Shown here: positions 7,594 through 16,411 of the stretch, in pieces
How the letters are laid out: each line of letters begins with the position of its first letter
How positions within the stretch are numbered: position 1 is the stretch's first letter
Origin: Streptomyces sp. NK15101
GTDB lineage: Bacteria > Actinomycetota > Actinomycetes > Streptomycetales > Streptomycetaceae
Assembly (NCBI RefSeq): GCF_020400725.1
Contig: NZ_JAINVG010000012.1
Coordinates: 81,646-145,645, forward strand
Direction: 5' to 3'
Length of the DNA: 64,000 bases
The notes under the pieces: generated by a model
The model's input: the letters and a program-made list of their open reading frames with translations, nothing else
What the model was told of the DNA's origin: nothing
The model's database searches: none
Translations under genes and position numbers: made by a program

Positions 7594-9042
7594 ATGACCC
7601 CCGACCTCCCGCACATCCCACCGGCGGACGACGACATAGAGCCGACCACAGAGCCTCGCCCGGGTCCGTCCCGCCAGCCGCTTGTCTCCTCCTCCCCGGC
7701 GCTCGGCGCGCCTCCGTTCCCCGATCGGCCGACGGCGTCCCTCGCCGTACCGCCGGTTCCGCTCGCGCCGCCGACGCAGCCGGTTCCGCTCGCACCGGAG
7801 GTTCCGGTGACACCGGCGGTTCCGGTCACGACGGCGCTCCCGGCCGAACCGGAGGCCTCGGCCGAACCGGAGGCCTCGGCCGAACCGGAGTCCTCGGTCG
7901 AACCGGAGGCCTCGACCGGCCGGGAGTCCCCGGCCACCGCGAAGCCGCCGGCCGGCCCGGAGGCGCGGACCGCTGCGGAGTCCCCGGCCGGCGAGGAGAC
8001 GCGGACCGCCTCTGAGCTGTCGGCCGATCCGGAGTCCCCGGCCGAGCCTGACGGTTCGGTCGAGCCCGAGTCCCCGGCCGCCTCCGAGGCCCTGACCGAC
8101 CCGCAGCCGCACACCGCTCCCGAGCCCGCGGCGGCCCATGACGAGGCCCACGACGAGTCCGGTGACGAAGCGGTCCACACGCTCCTGCGGACGGCGGCGA
8201 CCGAGCGGCCGGTGGAGGAGGTGGCCGCGCTGGTGGCCCGCCTCCAGGCGACCGGCGCACTCTCCAGTCCCGCGGACGTGGCGCTCCGCGCGGCGGCCGT
8301 CACCCGCCCGCTGGAGGAGGTGCGCCAGCTGCTCGCGCTCCTGAACGCGTCCGGATACGACCTCCACCAGGCCGAGACCACGCTGCGTGCCGCGGCGGTG
8401 GGCCGGCCGGTCGAGGACGTGGTGCAGCTCGTCGGCATCCTCGGCGCCGACAGCAGCGACTGGCAGTCCGCCGGGAACGGGGACGGCGGGACGCGGCAGG
8501 CCGAACCCGGCGGGGATGACCACGCGCGCCCCGGCGGGGAAGCCGCACCGGCCGCCACCGCGCCGAAGCGCGTCCGGGGCGCCAAGGGGCGGAAGTCCGC
8601 CCTGGACGGCGCACTGGCCTCGGGTCCCGGCAGCCACACCGCCTCGCCAGCGCTGCGCTCGGCACTGCGCTGGCCCGCGGCGCTCGCGCTCTTCGCCTGC
8701 GGCCTCCTCCATCTGCCGGTGGACCTCGCGGGCCTGCGCTCGGGCGGCGACCCGGAGGCGGTGTCCGCGGTCGTCACCGTGCTCTGCCTGGCGTGCGCGG
8801 TATGGCTCGCGGCCCGGGACACCCTGATCGTCTGGGCCGCCGCCGCGGGCCTCGCCATCCTCGTCATCGCGCTCCACGGAGTCGCGAGCGCACGCGGCGG
8901 CGACCTGCTGGGCAGCAGTCTCGGCACCACCTTCGCCTGGGCGAAGGCGCTGGCGCTCCTGAGCGCCGTGGGCATCGTCTGTCTGGCCGGCTCGGCCCTG
9001 GTGCGCCACGTGAGGGCGACCGGCGCGGCGGACAGCACCTGA
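7594..9042 (+). CDS. Pro/Glu-rich membrane protein with three helical repeats
   Basis: This 482-residue protein starts at ATG 7594 with GGAG eight bases upstream. Residues 1-185 are disordered and built from short Pro-Glu-Ala-Ser repeats (AEPEAS units). Residues about 190-280 hold three helical repeats of about 33 residues that share LRTAATERPVEEV, LRAAAVTRPLEEV and LRAAAVGRPVEDV followed by a Leu-rich helix. After a basic linker come four predicted membrane helices (about 350-475). I do not recognise a named function. The cytoplasmic repeats look like a protein-binding module tethered to the membrane. A strong terminator follows and the gene stands alone. Confidence 0.75.
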   Translation: MTPDLPHIPPADDDIEPTTEPRPGPSRQPLVSSSPALGAPPFPDRPTASLAVPPVPLAPPTQPVPLAPEVPVTPAVPVTTALPAEPEASAEPEASAEPESSVEPEASTGRESPATAKPPAGPEARTAAESPAGEETRTASELSADPESPAEPDGSVEPESPAASEALTDPQPHTAPEPAAAHDEAHDESGDEAVHTLLRTAATERPVEEVAALVARLQATGALSSPADVALRAAAVTRPLEEVRQLLALLNASGYDLHQAETTLRAAAVGRPVEDVVQLVGILGADSSDWQSAGNGDGGTRQAEPGGDDHARPGGEAAPAATAPKRVRGAKGRKSALDGALASGPGSHTASPALRSALRWPAALALFACGLLHLPVDLAGLRSGGDPEAVSAVVTVLCLACAVWLAARDTLIVWAAAAGLAILVIALHGVASARGGDLLGSSLGTTFAWAKALALLSAVGIVCLAGSALVRHVRATGAADST

Positions 9043-9074
9043 CCCACCGGAGCGCGAAGAAGAAGGCCGTTCCC

Positions 9075-9105
9075 CCCGCTCGGGCAGCTCAGCTGCCCGA
9101 GCGGG
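9075..9105 (+). terminator. Intrinsic terminator
   Basis: A perfect 15-bp inverted repeat (9075-9089 with 9091-9105) around a single central base lies 32 bases after the stop at 9042. In RNA the innermost pairs would open to form the loop. Confidence 0.85.
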
Positions 9106-9242
9106 CGCGTTTCGGGCCGACCGGCCGGACGACGCGCTTCACGGCCGGGCCGGGCCGGGCCTGACTCGGCCGGGCCCACTCGGCCCGGCCCCCCACCCGA
9201 CCCGCCCCGCCCTGCCCGGAGTCCCACCCCCCTACCCCTTGC

Positions 9243-9257
9243 CTGATGAACCGTCAG
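9243..9257. promoter_or_regulatory. Palindromic operator, copy 2 (CTGATGAACCGTCAG)
   Basis: This is a weaker copy of the CTGACGG palindrome with one changed base in the left arm. It lies 41 bp (centre to centre) before the better copy at 9284 and about 57 bp before the LLM gene start. Confidence 0.45.
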
Positions 9258-9283
9258 GTACGAGCATGGGCCTGCTCACTTAA

Positions 9284-9298
9284 GTGACGGTCCGTCAG
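9284..9298. promoter_or_regulatory. Palindromic operator, copy 3 (GTGACGGTCCGTCAG)
   Basis: This near-perfect copy (first base G instead of C) of the CTGACGGNNCGTCAG palindrome ends 15 bp before ATG 9314, a position where bound protein would block transcription or overlap the start site. Confidence 0.6.
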
Positions 9299-9313
9299 AT
9301 GCGGGGGTTTCCC

Positions 9314-10231
9314 ATGGTGGTCTACGGCATGCAGCTGCCGGTCCAGTCGCAGAGCACCCTCTACGCCGAGGCCTGGGAGGCGGCCGCGGGTCCGGCGGAC
9401 CTGCTCGCCGTCGCCCGCGCCGCCGAGGCACACGGCTTCGACTACCTCGCGAGCTGCGACCACGTCGCCGTCCCCCGCCGCCTCGCCGGGCCGATGAGCA
9501 CCGTCTGGTACGACCCGGTGGCCACGCTCTCCTTCCTCGCCGCCGCCACCGAGCGCGTCCGGCTCCTCTCGCACGTCGCCGTCGTCGGCCTGCGCCATCC
9601 GCTCGTCACGGCCAAGGCGTACGCGACGCTCGACCACCTCTCCGGTGGCCGCCTGGTCCTCGGGGTCGGCGCCGGGCACGTCCAGGAGGAGTTCGAGGCG
9701 CTCGGCGTGGACTTCGCCCGCCGGGGCGCCGTCCTCGACGAGACGGTCGACGCGCTGCGGGCGGCCCTCGGCCCCGAGGAGTACCCGGAGCACCTGGGGG
9801 AGCGGTTCGCCTTCAAGGACCTGGGGCAGCTGCCCCGGCCCGCGCAGGAGCGGGTCCCGCTCTGGGTGGGCGGCTCCTCCCCGGCCGCCGTGCGCCGGGC
9901 CGCGCTCAAGGGTGACGGCTGGCTGCCACAGGGCGACCCGCGCGAGAAGCTCGCCGGGCAGATCCGGAAGCTGCTGCGGCTGCGCGCGGAGGCCGGGATC
10001 GCGGAGCCGATCACGGTCGGCGCGATCACCGAGGCGCTGTACGTCGGCACGCCCGGCTGGGAGGTCGGCCGGCGCACCCTGAGCGGCCGGCCGGAGGAGC
10101 TCGCCGCCTCCCTGCGCGCGTACGGGGAGATGGGCGCGCACCAGATACAGGTCCGGTTCCGCTCCCGGAGCCGGGCCGAACTCGTCGACCAGATCGCGGC
10201 CTTCGGCACGGAGGTCGCTCCCCACCTCTAG
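9314..10231 (+). CDS. LLM-class F420-dependent oxidoreductase
   Basis: This 305-residue protein is read from ATG 9314. An upstream in-frame GTG at 9284 overlaps the operator and is rejected. The sequence follows the luciferase-like TIM-barrel fold: MVVYGMQLPVQS, ASCDHVAVP, the family hallmark LDHLSGGRLVLGVGAGHVQEEF, and PLWVGGSSPAAVRRAA, which contacts the cofactor phosphate. Such enzymes use F420H2 or FMNH2 to reduce or oxygenate organic substrates. The FO synthase at 22231 supplies the F420 chromophore. Two CTGACGG-type palindromes precede it, so it probably shares control with the amidohydrolase at 6142 and the genes from 11291. The substrate is unknown. Confidence 0.85.
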   Translation: MVVYGMQLPVQSQSTLYAEAWEAAAGPADLLAVARAAEAHGFDYLASCDHVAVPRRLAGPMSTVWYDPVATLSFLAAATERVRLLSHVAVVGLRHPLVTAKAYATLDHLSGGRLVLGVGAGHVQEEFEALGVDFARRGAVLDETVDALRAALGPEEYPEHLGERFAFKDLGQLPRPAQERVPLWVGGSSPAAVRRAALKGDGWLPQGDPREKLAGQIRKLLRLRAEAGIAEPITVGAITEALYVGTPGWEVGRRTLSGRPEELAASLRAYGEMGAHQIQVRFRSRSRAELVDQIAAFGTEVAPHL

Positions 10232-10251
10232 GGCCTGCTTTTCGGCCGGGC

Positions 10252-10296
10252 GGACCGGGCGGATCAGGCAGATCAGGCGGACCGGGCGGACCGGGC
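10252..10296. repeat. 9-bp tandem repeat
   Basis: Five units of GGACCGGGC or the variant GGATCAGGC lie in the spacer between the LLM gene and the SDR gene. No coding potential or clear promoter is seen inside the block. Confidence 0.6.
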
Positions 10297-10429
10297 CCGG
10301 GCCGTGCGATCGCACGGCGGAGGGGGAGTCGACGCGGAGCGTTGCCGGCTGACGGCGACGCGGCTAACCGGAGTGCCGGGCCCCGTGGGCCCGGCACGGG
10401 CCGAAAGACGGAACCCAGGGAGTGCGGAC

Positions 10430-11191
10430 ATGGGAAAGCTCGACGGGAGGGTCGTCCTCGTCACCGGGGCGGCGCGCGGGCAGGGCGAGCAGGAGGCGCG
10501 GCTGTTCGCCGCCGAGGGCGCGAAGGTGGTCCTCGGGGACGTCCTGGACGATGCCGGCGAGGCGCTGGCCAAGGAGCTGGGGGAGGACCGGGCCGCGTAC
10601 GTCCACCTGGACGTGACGGGCGAGGACGACTGGGCGGCGGCCGTGACGGCGGCCAAGGAGCGCTTCGGGAAGATCGACGGTCTCGTCAACAACGCGGGCA
10701 TCCTCCGCTTCAACGAGCTGGTGTCGACCCCGCTCGACGAGTTCCTGGCGATCGTCTCGGTCAACCAGACCGGCTGCTTCCTGGGCATCCGCACGGTCGC
10801 GCCGGAGATCGCCGCGGCCGGCGGCGGGACGATCGTCAACACCGCCTCGTACACGGGACTCACCGGCATGGCCGGGGTGGGCGCCTACGCGGCGACGAAG
10901 CACGCGGTCCTGGGGCTCACCAGGGTCGCGGCCCTGGAGCTGGCCGCGAAGGGCGTCCGGGTGAACGCCGTCTGCCCGGGCGCGATCGACACCCCGATGA
11001 GCAACCCGGAGGGCGTGGACCCGGCGACCACGGCCGGGCTGTACCGCAAGCTCGTGCCGCTCGGGCGGATCGGCCGGCCGGAGGAGGTGGCGGCCCTGGC
11101 GCTCTTCCTGACCGGGGAGGACTCGGCGTACATCACGGGCCAGCCGTTCGTGATCGACGGCGGCTGGCTGGCGGGCGTCAGCCTTTTCTGA
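10430..11191 (+). CDS. SDR-family oxidoreductase (hydroxysteroid dehydrogenase-like)
   Basis: This 253-residue protein starts at ATG 10430, with AGGGAG at 10417-10422. Classical SDR motifs are all present: TGAARGQG (12-19) for NAD(P), NNAG (87-90), catalytic Ser140, Tyr153 and Lys157. The layout LDGRVVLVTGAARGQG and the C-terminal ITGQPFVIDGGW resemble 3-alpha/20-beta-hydroxysteroid dehydrogenases such as that of S. hydrogenans, so the substrate may be a hydroxylated alicycle or steroid-like compound. That is inference. A CTGACGG palindrome overlaps its stop codon (11188-11202) and belongs to the next promoter region. Confidence 0.85.
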   Translation: MGKLDGRVVLVTGAARGQGEQEARLFAAEGAKVVLGDVLDDAGEALAKELGEDRAAYVHLDVTGEDDWAAAVTAAKERFGKIDGLVNNAGILRFNELVSTPLDEFLAIVSVNQTGCFLGIRTVAPEIAAAGGGTIVNTASYTGLTGMAGVGAYAATKHAVLGLTRVAALELAAKGVRVNAVCPGAIDTPMSNPEGVDPATTAGLYRKLVPLGRIGRPEEVAALALFLTGEDSAYITGQPFVIDGGWLAGVSLF

Positions 11192-11202
11192 CGACACGTC
11201 AG
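11188..11202. promoter_or_regulatory. Palindromic operator, copy 4 (CTGACGACACGTCAG)
   Basis: The palindrome overlaps the SDR stop codon. A TTGACG hexamer (11206-11211), a candidate -35 box, follows it within four bases. Together with copy 5 it brackets the promoter of the LLM gene at 11291. Confidence 0.6.
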
Positions 11203-11251
11203 GTATTGACGCACCTGCGCCCCGGTGCGAGAGTCGGGCACATCAAGGAAT

Positions 11252-11266
11252 CTGACGGATCGTCAG
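11252..11266. promoter_or_regulatory. Palindromic operator, copy 5 (CTGACGGATCGTCAG)
   Basis: A palindrome with perfect 5-bp arms lies 24 bp before the TTG start at 11291 and 50 bp after copy 4. Two sites one each side of a promoter suggest cooperative repression. Confidence 0.65.
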
Positions 11267-11290
11267 AAACGACGAGGACGGTGAACCCCC

Positions 11291-12415
11291 TTGGAATTCG
11301 GGATCTTCGTACAGGGATACGTCGGCAAGCGCGCCGAGGCCGATCCCGAAGCCGAGCACAAGGCCCTCATGGAGGAGACCGAGTACGTCATCCAGGCCGA
11401 CAGGTCCGGCTTCAAGTACGCCTGGGCCTCCGAGCACCACTTCCTGGAGGAGTACTCGCACCTCTCCGCCAACGACGTCTACCTGGGCTACCTCGCCCAC
11501 GCGACCGAACGGATCCACCTCGGCTCGGGCATCTTCAACCCCCTCGCCCCCGTCAACCACCCGGTCAAGGTCGCCGAGAAGGTCGCGATGCTCGACCACC
11601 TCTCCGGGGGGCGCTTCGAGTTCGGCTCCGGGCGCGGGGCGGGCTCCCACGAGATCCTCGGGTTCATGCCGGGCATCACCGACATGAACCACACGAAGGA
11701 GATCTGGGAGGAGACCATCGCCGAGTTCCCCAAGATGTGGCTCCAGGACGAGTACGCCGGTTTCCAGGGCAAGCACTGGTCGCTGCCGCCCCGCAAGGTC
11801 CTCCCCAAGCCGTACGGGAGGTCCCACCCCGCCATGTGGTACGCGGCCGGCTCCCCCTCCTCGTACGCCATGGCCGGGAAGATGGGCCTCGGCGTCCTCG
11901 GCTTCAGCGTCCAGAAGGTCTCCGACATGGAGTGGGTCGTCGAGTCCTACAAGAACGCGATCAAGGAGGCCAAGGCGGTCGGCGACTTCGTCAACGACAA
12001 CGTCATGGTCACCTCGACCGCGATCTGCGCCGAGACGCACGAGAAGGCGGTCGAGATCGCGGTCGGCGGTGGGCTGAACTACCTCCAGTCCCTGTTGTTC
12101 CGCTACCACGACACGTTCCCGCGGCCCGAGGGCATCCCCGAGTGGCCCGAACTCCTCCCCGAGTACTCCGCCGAGATCATCGAACTCCTCATCCAGGAGG
12201 AGCTGATGATCTGCGGCGACCCGTCGGAGGTCCTCGCGCAGTGCAAGCGGTGGGAGCAGGCGGGCGCCGACCAGCTGTCCTTCGGGCTGCCGATCGGGAT
12301 CTCGTACGAGGACACGATGAACTCGATCAAGCTGATCGGGGAGCACGTGATTCCGAAGATCGACACGGATCCGGTGCACCGCACGACCCGCATGCGCCAG
12401 TCCGCGGGCAGCTGA
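11291..12415 (+). CDS. LLM-class flavin/F420 oxidoreductase (luciferase alpha-like)
   Basis: This 374-residue protein reads MEFGIFVQGYVG from TTG 11291. No closer ribosome site than the GAGGACGG at 11274-11281 is seen. Motifs of the bacterial luciferase family include WASEHHFLEEYSHLSAN, KVAEKVAMLDHLSGGRFEFG and MWYAAGSPSSYAMAG. It is longer than the F420-type member at 9314 and closer to the alkanal-monooxygenase-like subgroup, which often uses FMNH2 and oxygen. Flanking palindromic operators suggest repression lifted by a pathway intermediate. The compound repeat at 12452 follows and may end the transcript. Confidence 0.82.
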   Translation: MEFGIFVQGYVGKRAEADPEAEHKALMEETEYVIQADRSGFKYAWASEHHFLEEYSHLSANDVYLGYLAHATERIHLGSGIFNPLAPVNHPVKVAEKVAMLDHLSGGRFEFGSGRGAGSHEILGFMPGITDMNHTKEIWEETIAEFPKMWLQDEYAGFQGKHWSLPPRKVLPKPYGRSHPAMWYAAGSPSSYAMAGKMGLGVLGFSVQKVSDMEWVVESYKNAIKEAKAVGDFVNDNVMVTSTAICAETHEKAVEIAVGGGLNYLQSLLFRYHDTFPRPEGIPEWPELLPEYSAEIIELLIQEELMICGDPSEVLAQCKRWEQAGADQLSFGLPIGISYEDTMNSIKLIGEHVIPKIDTDPVHRTTRMRQSAGS

Positions 12416-12451
12416 CCCGCTCCCCACACGCACCTACTGGCCGGCGCCCCC

Positions 12452-12745
12452 GGCCGTGCGGGCGCCGCGCCCGGCGGGGCGGTGCCCCCCCGCCACCTCC
12501 GTGTGGGCAATCGTCCCGCAGGGCGGGACGGGTGGGCACACGGGACGGCGCCCTCCAGCGGCGCCTCCGCGTCCCGCGCCTGGACCCGCACCCGAGCGGC
12601 GGCGCACACGGGTGCGGGTTCAGGCCCATGAGCCTCGGGCGCCGGCAAGGGCGCCGTCCGTTGTGCCCACCCGTTCCGCCCCTTGCGGAACGACTGCCCA
12701 CAACGGACGACGAGGCGCGGAACGACCGCCCGCACCAGGGGCGGC
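12452..12745. repeat. Compound palindromic intergenic repeat, copy A
   Basis: The core (12501-12706) is a large interrupted inverted repeat. Its outer arms are the hairpin 12501-12541 (inner stem CGTCCCGC/GCGGGACG) and the oppositely oriented hairpin 12660-12704 (inner stem CGTTCCGC/GCGGAACG, then CTGCCCACAAC). Inside these, GGGACGGCGCC pairs with GGCGCCGTCC, and GCCTGGACCCGCACCC pairs with GGGTGCGGGTTCAGGC at one mismatch. Related copies lie at 22078, 24941 and 49200. No reading frame with a start and ribosome site is convincing. It fills most of the 495-bp gap between the genes at 11291 and 12911. Confidence 0.8.
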
Positions 12746-12910
12746 ACTGAAGCGCGGGGTGGCGTCTTCCCGGACCGTCGCCCCGTACCTGCCCCGGCCG
12801 GAGGCCGTTCCGCGGCGGCCCCGGTCCGGGGCACATCCACGCCCGCGCCCGCACCCACGTACAGAGGACACGCACAGAGGACAGAGGACAGCGCACGGAG
12901 AGGGATCGTC

Positions 12911-14638
12911 ATGCTCGACCACCTGATCAAGGGCGCCACCGTCGTGGACGGCACCGGCGCCCCCGCCCGCGTCGCCGACGTCGGGATACGCGACGGCCGG
13001 ATCGTCTTCCCCGGGGAAGGGGCCACGGCGCGTACCACCGAGGACGCCACCGGCCTCGTCCTCGCCCCAGGCTTCGTCGACCCGCACACCCACTACGACG
13101 CCCAGCTCTTCTGGGACCCGTACGCCACCCCGTCCATGAACCACGGCGTCACCACCGTCGCCGGCGGCAACTGCGGCTTCACGCTCGCGCCGCTCCACCC
13201 CGACCGGCCCGAGGACGCCGACTACACGCGCCGGATGATGTCGAAGGTCGAGGGCATGGCGCTCAAGGCCCTCGAAGAGGGTGTCGACTGGAGCTGGTCG
13301 TCCTTCGCCGAGTACCTGGACGCCCTCGACGGCCGGATCGCCGTCAACGCCGGTTTCATGGTCGGCCACTGCGCCCTGCGCCGGTACGTGATGGGCCCGG
13401 ACGCGGTCGGCGGGCAGCCCGCTCCCGAACAGCTCGCGCAGATGGTGGCCCTCCTCAAGGAGGCCATGGACGCCGGCGCCTGGGGGCTCTCCACCACCCA
13501 GTCCTCGACGCACTCCGACGGCGACGGCGCCCCCGTCGCCTCCCGCCACGCGAGCCCCGCCGAGCTGATCGCCCTGTCGAAGGCCGTCGGCGAGCACGAG
13601 GGGACGCAGATCGAGGCCATCCTCGCGGGGTGCCTCGACCAGTTCTCCGACGAGGAGATCGAGCTGTTCGTCGAGATGACCGCCGCGGCCGGGCGGCCCC
13701 TCAACTGGAACGTCCTGACCATCGACGCCGCCGTCCCCGAGCGCGTCCCGCGCCAGCTCACCGCCTCCGAGCGGGCCCGGAAGTCCGGCGGCCGGATCGT
13801 GGCGCTCACGATGCCGATCCTCACCCCCATGAACATGTCCCTCGGCACCTTCTGCGCGCTCAACCTCATCCCGGGGTGGGGGGAGGTCCTCGGCCTTCCC
13901 GTGCCCGAGCGGATCGCCAGGCTCCGCGACCCGGAGGTACGCGCCGAGATGCTGCGGCGCGCGGACTCGAAGGAGGCCGGGGTCTTCCGGCGGCTCGCGC
14001 ACTTCGGCAGGTACGTCATCGGGGACACGTACAGCAGGGAGAACGACGGTCTCACCGGACGCGTCGTCGGCGACATCGCGGCCGAGCGCGGCCAGGACCC
14101 CTTCCAGGCCCTCGTCGAGATCTGCGCCAACGACGACCTGAGGACCGTGCTGTGGCCGATGCCCAGCGACAACGACCCGGCCTCCTGGGCGCTGCGCCGG
14201 GAGACCTGGGACCACGAGGACGTCATGCTCGGCGGCTCGGACGCGGGCGCGCACCTGGACCGGATGTGCGGCGCCCCGTACACGACCCGCTTCCTCGGCG
14301 ACTGTCTGCGCGGCCGGAAGCTGGTTCCCCTGGAGCGGGCGGTGAAGATGCTGAGCGACGACCCGGCCCGGCTCTTCGGGCTCCGGGAGCGCGGCCGGAT
14401 CGCGGAGGGCTTCCACGCCGACCTGGTCCTCTTCGACCCGGAGCGGATCGACGCGGGCCCGGCGACCCTGGTGCACGACCTGCCGGGGGACAGCCCGCGC
14501 CTGGACTCGCGGGCGGTCGGGATCGTGTCGGTGCGGGTCAACGGCGTGGAGACGGTACGGGACGACCAGGTGACCGGCGCGATCCCGGGGCGCGTCCTGC
14601 GCTCGGGCCGTGACACGAGGACGGTGAGCACGCGGTGA
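12911..14638 (+). CDS. D-aminoacylase-like amidohydrolase
   Basis: This 575-residue protein starts at ATG 12911 behind GGAGAGGG. It has the N-terminal beta-sandwich and metal site of the urease-type amidohydrolases (LAPGFVDPHTHYDAQ), the NCGFTLAPL segment and the terminal GGSDAGAHLD with metal/catalytic Asp. This is the pattern of N-acyl-D-amino-acid deacylases, which hydrolyse an N-acyl amide. Its four-base overlap with the aldehyde dehydrogenase makes a coupled two-gene operon, so the true substrate may belong to a catabolic route rather than D-amino acid salvage. Its promoter has no CTGACGG palindrome and lies after repeat copy A. Confidence 0.82.
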   Translation: MLDHLIKGATVVDGTGAPARVADVGIRDGRIVFPGEGATARTTEDATGLVLAPGFVDPHTHYDAQLFWDPYATPSMNHGVTTVAGGNCGFTLAPLHPDRPEDADYTRRMMSKVEGMALKALEEGVDWSWSSFAEYLDALDGRIAVNAGFMVGHCALRRYVMGPDAVGGQPAPEQLAQMVALLKEAMDAGAWGLSTTQSSTHSDGDGAPVASRHASPAELIALSKAVGEHEGTQIEAILAGCLDQFSDEEIELFVEMTAAAGRPLNWNVLTIDAAVPERVPRQLTASERARKSGGRIVALTMPILTPMNMSLGTFCALNLIPGWGEVLGLPVPERIARLRDPEVRAEMLRRADSKEAGVFRRLAHFGRYVIGDTYSRENDGLTGRVVGDIAAERGQDPFQALVEICANDDLRTVLWPMPSDNDPASWALRRETWDHEDVMLGGSDAGAHLDRMCGAPYTTRFLGDCLRGRKLVPLERAVKMLSDDPARLFGLRERGRIAEGFHADLVLFDPERIDAGPATLVHDLPGDSPRLDSRAVGIVSVRVNGVETVRDDQVTGAIPGRVLRSGRDTRTVSTR

Positions 14639-16119
14639 CGACCGAGAACGTGAGGACCGGGAACGTGAGGACCGAGAAGCTCTTCATCGGCGGGCAGTGG
14701 GTCGAGCCCGACGGCGGGCACTACGAGGTGATCGACCCCGCCTCCGAGGAGGTCGTCGGGCTCGCGCCCGAGGCCTCCCGGGCCCAGGTGCACGAGGCGG
14801 CCGCCGCCGCCCGCGAGGCCTTCGCGACATGGTCCCGCACGCGGCCCGAGGAGCGGGCGGCGATCCTCGACCGGGCCGCGGACCTGATGGCCCGGGACGC
14901 CGAGGCGAACACGCTCCTCGCCCGGGCCGAGACCGGCGCCACCACCGGCACCGCGCGCGGGATGCAGGTCGCCGTCGGCGCCTCCCGGTTCCGCCGGTAC
15001 GCGCGCGGGGCGATGGAGCCGGTCGAGCAGGCGCTGCCCCCGCAGATCAACGAGGCCGGTCCGATGGGGAAGGCCGGGGTGTTCGGCGCGGTGGCGGTGC
15101 GGCGCCCGGTCGGTGTCGTCACCTGCATCACCTCGTACAACAACCCCTGGGCCAACCCGGCCGGCAAGATCGCCCCGGCGCTCGCGATGGGCAACACGGT
15201 GCTCGTGAAGCCGGCCCCGCAGGACCCGCTCTCCGTGTACGCGATGACCCGGGCCCTGGAGGAGGCCGGGGTCCCGGCGGGCGTGGTGAACGTCGTCACC
15301 GGCTCCGCGCAGGCGGTCGGCGAGGCCGCCGTCGACTCCCCGGACGTCGACATGGTCTCCTTCACCGGCTCCACGGCCGTCGGGCAGGCGATCGGCGAGG
15401 TCTGCGGCCGCTCGCTCAAGCGGCAGCTGATGGAGCTGGGCGGGAAGGGGGCCGCGCTCGTCTTCGACGACGCCGACCTGGACTCGGCGGTGATGGGGAT
15501 CGGCACGACCTTCGCCTTCTACAGCGGGCAGATCTGCACCGCCCCGACCCGGGTGCTGGCCCAGCGCGGGATCCACGATCGCCTGATCGAGAAGCTCACC
15601 GGCTGTCTGGCCTTCATGAAGGTGGGGGATCCGGCGGAGAAGGGGACGGTGGTCGGCCCGGTGATCTCGGCGGCCCACCGCGACCGGGTGGAGTCGTACG
15701 TGGAGCTGGGCAGGAAGGAAGGGGCGCGGGTCGTGGCGGGCGGCGAGCGTCCGGACTTCGCGAAGGGCTTCTACGTGGCCCCGACGCTGCTCGCCGACTG
15801 CACCAACGAGATGCGGGTGGTGCGGGAGGAGATCTTCGGCCCGGTCGTGGTGGTCGTCCCCTTCGACGACGAGGAGGAGGGGATCGCGCTCGCCAACGAC
15901 AGCGACTACGGGCTGATCGACTACGTCTGGTCGGGCGACGTGGCCCGCGCGTTCCGTGTCGCGGCCCGGCTGCGGGCCGGCGGGGTGGGCGTGAACACGA
16001 TCGGCCGGAACATGGAGGCGCCGTTCGGCGGCTTCAAGAAGAGCGGTGTCGGGCGGGACGTGGGCTCGTACGCGCTGCACGCGTACAGCGAGCTGCAGGC
16101 GGTCGTCTGGCCGGGGTGA
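14635..16119 (+). CDS. NAD(P)-dependent aldehyde dehydrogenase
   Basis: This 494-residue protein starts at GTG 14635, overlapping the previous stop by four bases (GTGA), so it is translationally coupled to the amidohydrolase. Family motifs: oxyanion region SYNNPWANP, cofactor loop VSFTGSTAVG, general base Glu267 in MELGGKGA, and nucleophile Cys301 in SGQICTAPTR. The C-terminal NTIGRNMEAPFGGFKKSG is also typical. It oxidises an aldehyde to an acid. In this block the aldehyde may come from the oxidoreductases upstream, which is inference from position only. Confidence 0.88.
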   Translation: MTTENVRTGNVRTEKLFIGGQWVEPDGGHYEVIDPASEEVVGLAPEASRAQVHEAAAAAREAFATWSRTRPEERAAILDRAADLMARDAEANTLLARAETGATTGTARGMQVAVGASRFRRYARGAMEPVEQALPPQINEAGPMGKAGVFGAVAVRRPVGVVTCITSYNNPWANPAGKIAPALAMGNTVLVKPAPQDPLSVYAMTRALEEAGVPAGVVNVVTGSAQAVGEAAVDSPDVDMVSFTGSTAVGQAIGEVCGRSLKRQLMELGGKGAALVFDDADLDSAVMGIGTTFAFYSGQICTAPTRVLAQRGIHDRLIEKLTGCLAFMKVGDPAEKGTVVGPVISAAHRDRVESYVELGRKEGARVVAGGERPDFAKGFYVAPTLLADCTNEMRVVREEIFGPVVVVVPFDDEEEGIALANDSDYGLIDYVWSGDVARAFRVAARLRAGGVGVNTIGRNMEAPFGGFKKSGVGRDVGSYALHAYSELQAVVWPG

Positions 16120-16242
16120 GGGCCGGGAGAACCGGAGCGAGGGCCGGGAGATGGCCCGGAAGAACCGGGGTGAGGACCGGCCCGAAAATTTCTCGGGAAA
16201 ATTTTGAAACGGACATTTAGGGCGCTGCTGCGGTTCCCGCAT

Positions 16243-16322
16243 ATCGGACACTCGCCGCCGGACCTACCGGTTGGTCGGCCGGTGAGGTTGGTCGATCTTT
16301 CAATCATTGGCGAGTGTCCGAT
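16243..16322 (+). promoter_or_regulatory. Long-range inverted repeat in the permease leader
   Basis: A perfect 14-bp inverted repeat (16243-16256 with 16309-16322) encloses 52 bases that contain an inner 5-bp stem (16266-16270 with 16279-16283). It sits 90 bp before the permease start, in a stretch that is AT-richer than its surroundings. It may be an operator pair or a structured RNA leader. No T-box or known riboswitch core is visible. The region 16120-16411 has no gene. Confidence 0.5.
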
Positions 16323-16411
16323 TCGACCCCCGCAATGCAAGGCGATGATCGATCAATTGAGCGGAGTCTGTCCCTCCGGATATGGAAACCGCAGCATTTA
16401 ACGTCGAGTTC

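Noticed and set aside
12456..12926. Open frames through repeat copies A-D
   Set aside because: Arg/Pro/Gly-rich translations without ribosome sites. The sequence is explained by palindromes shared with three other spacers.
16120..16411. T-box or amino-acid riboswitch before the permease
   Set aside because: No T-box consensus or specifier loop and no known aptamer core; kept only as an unassigned inverted repeat.
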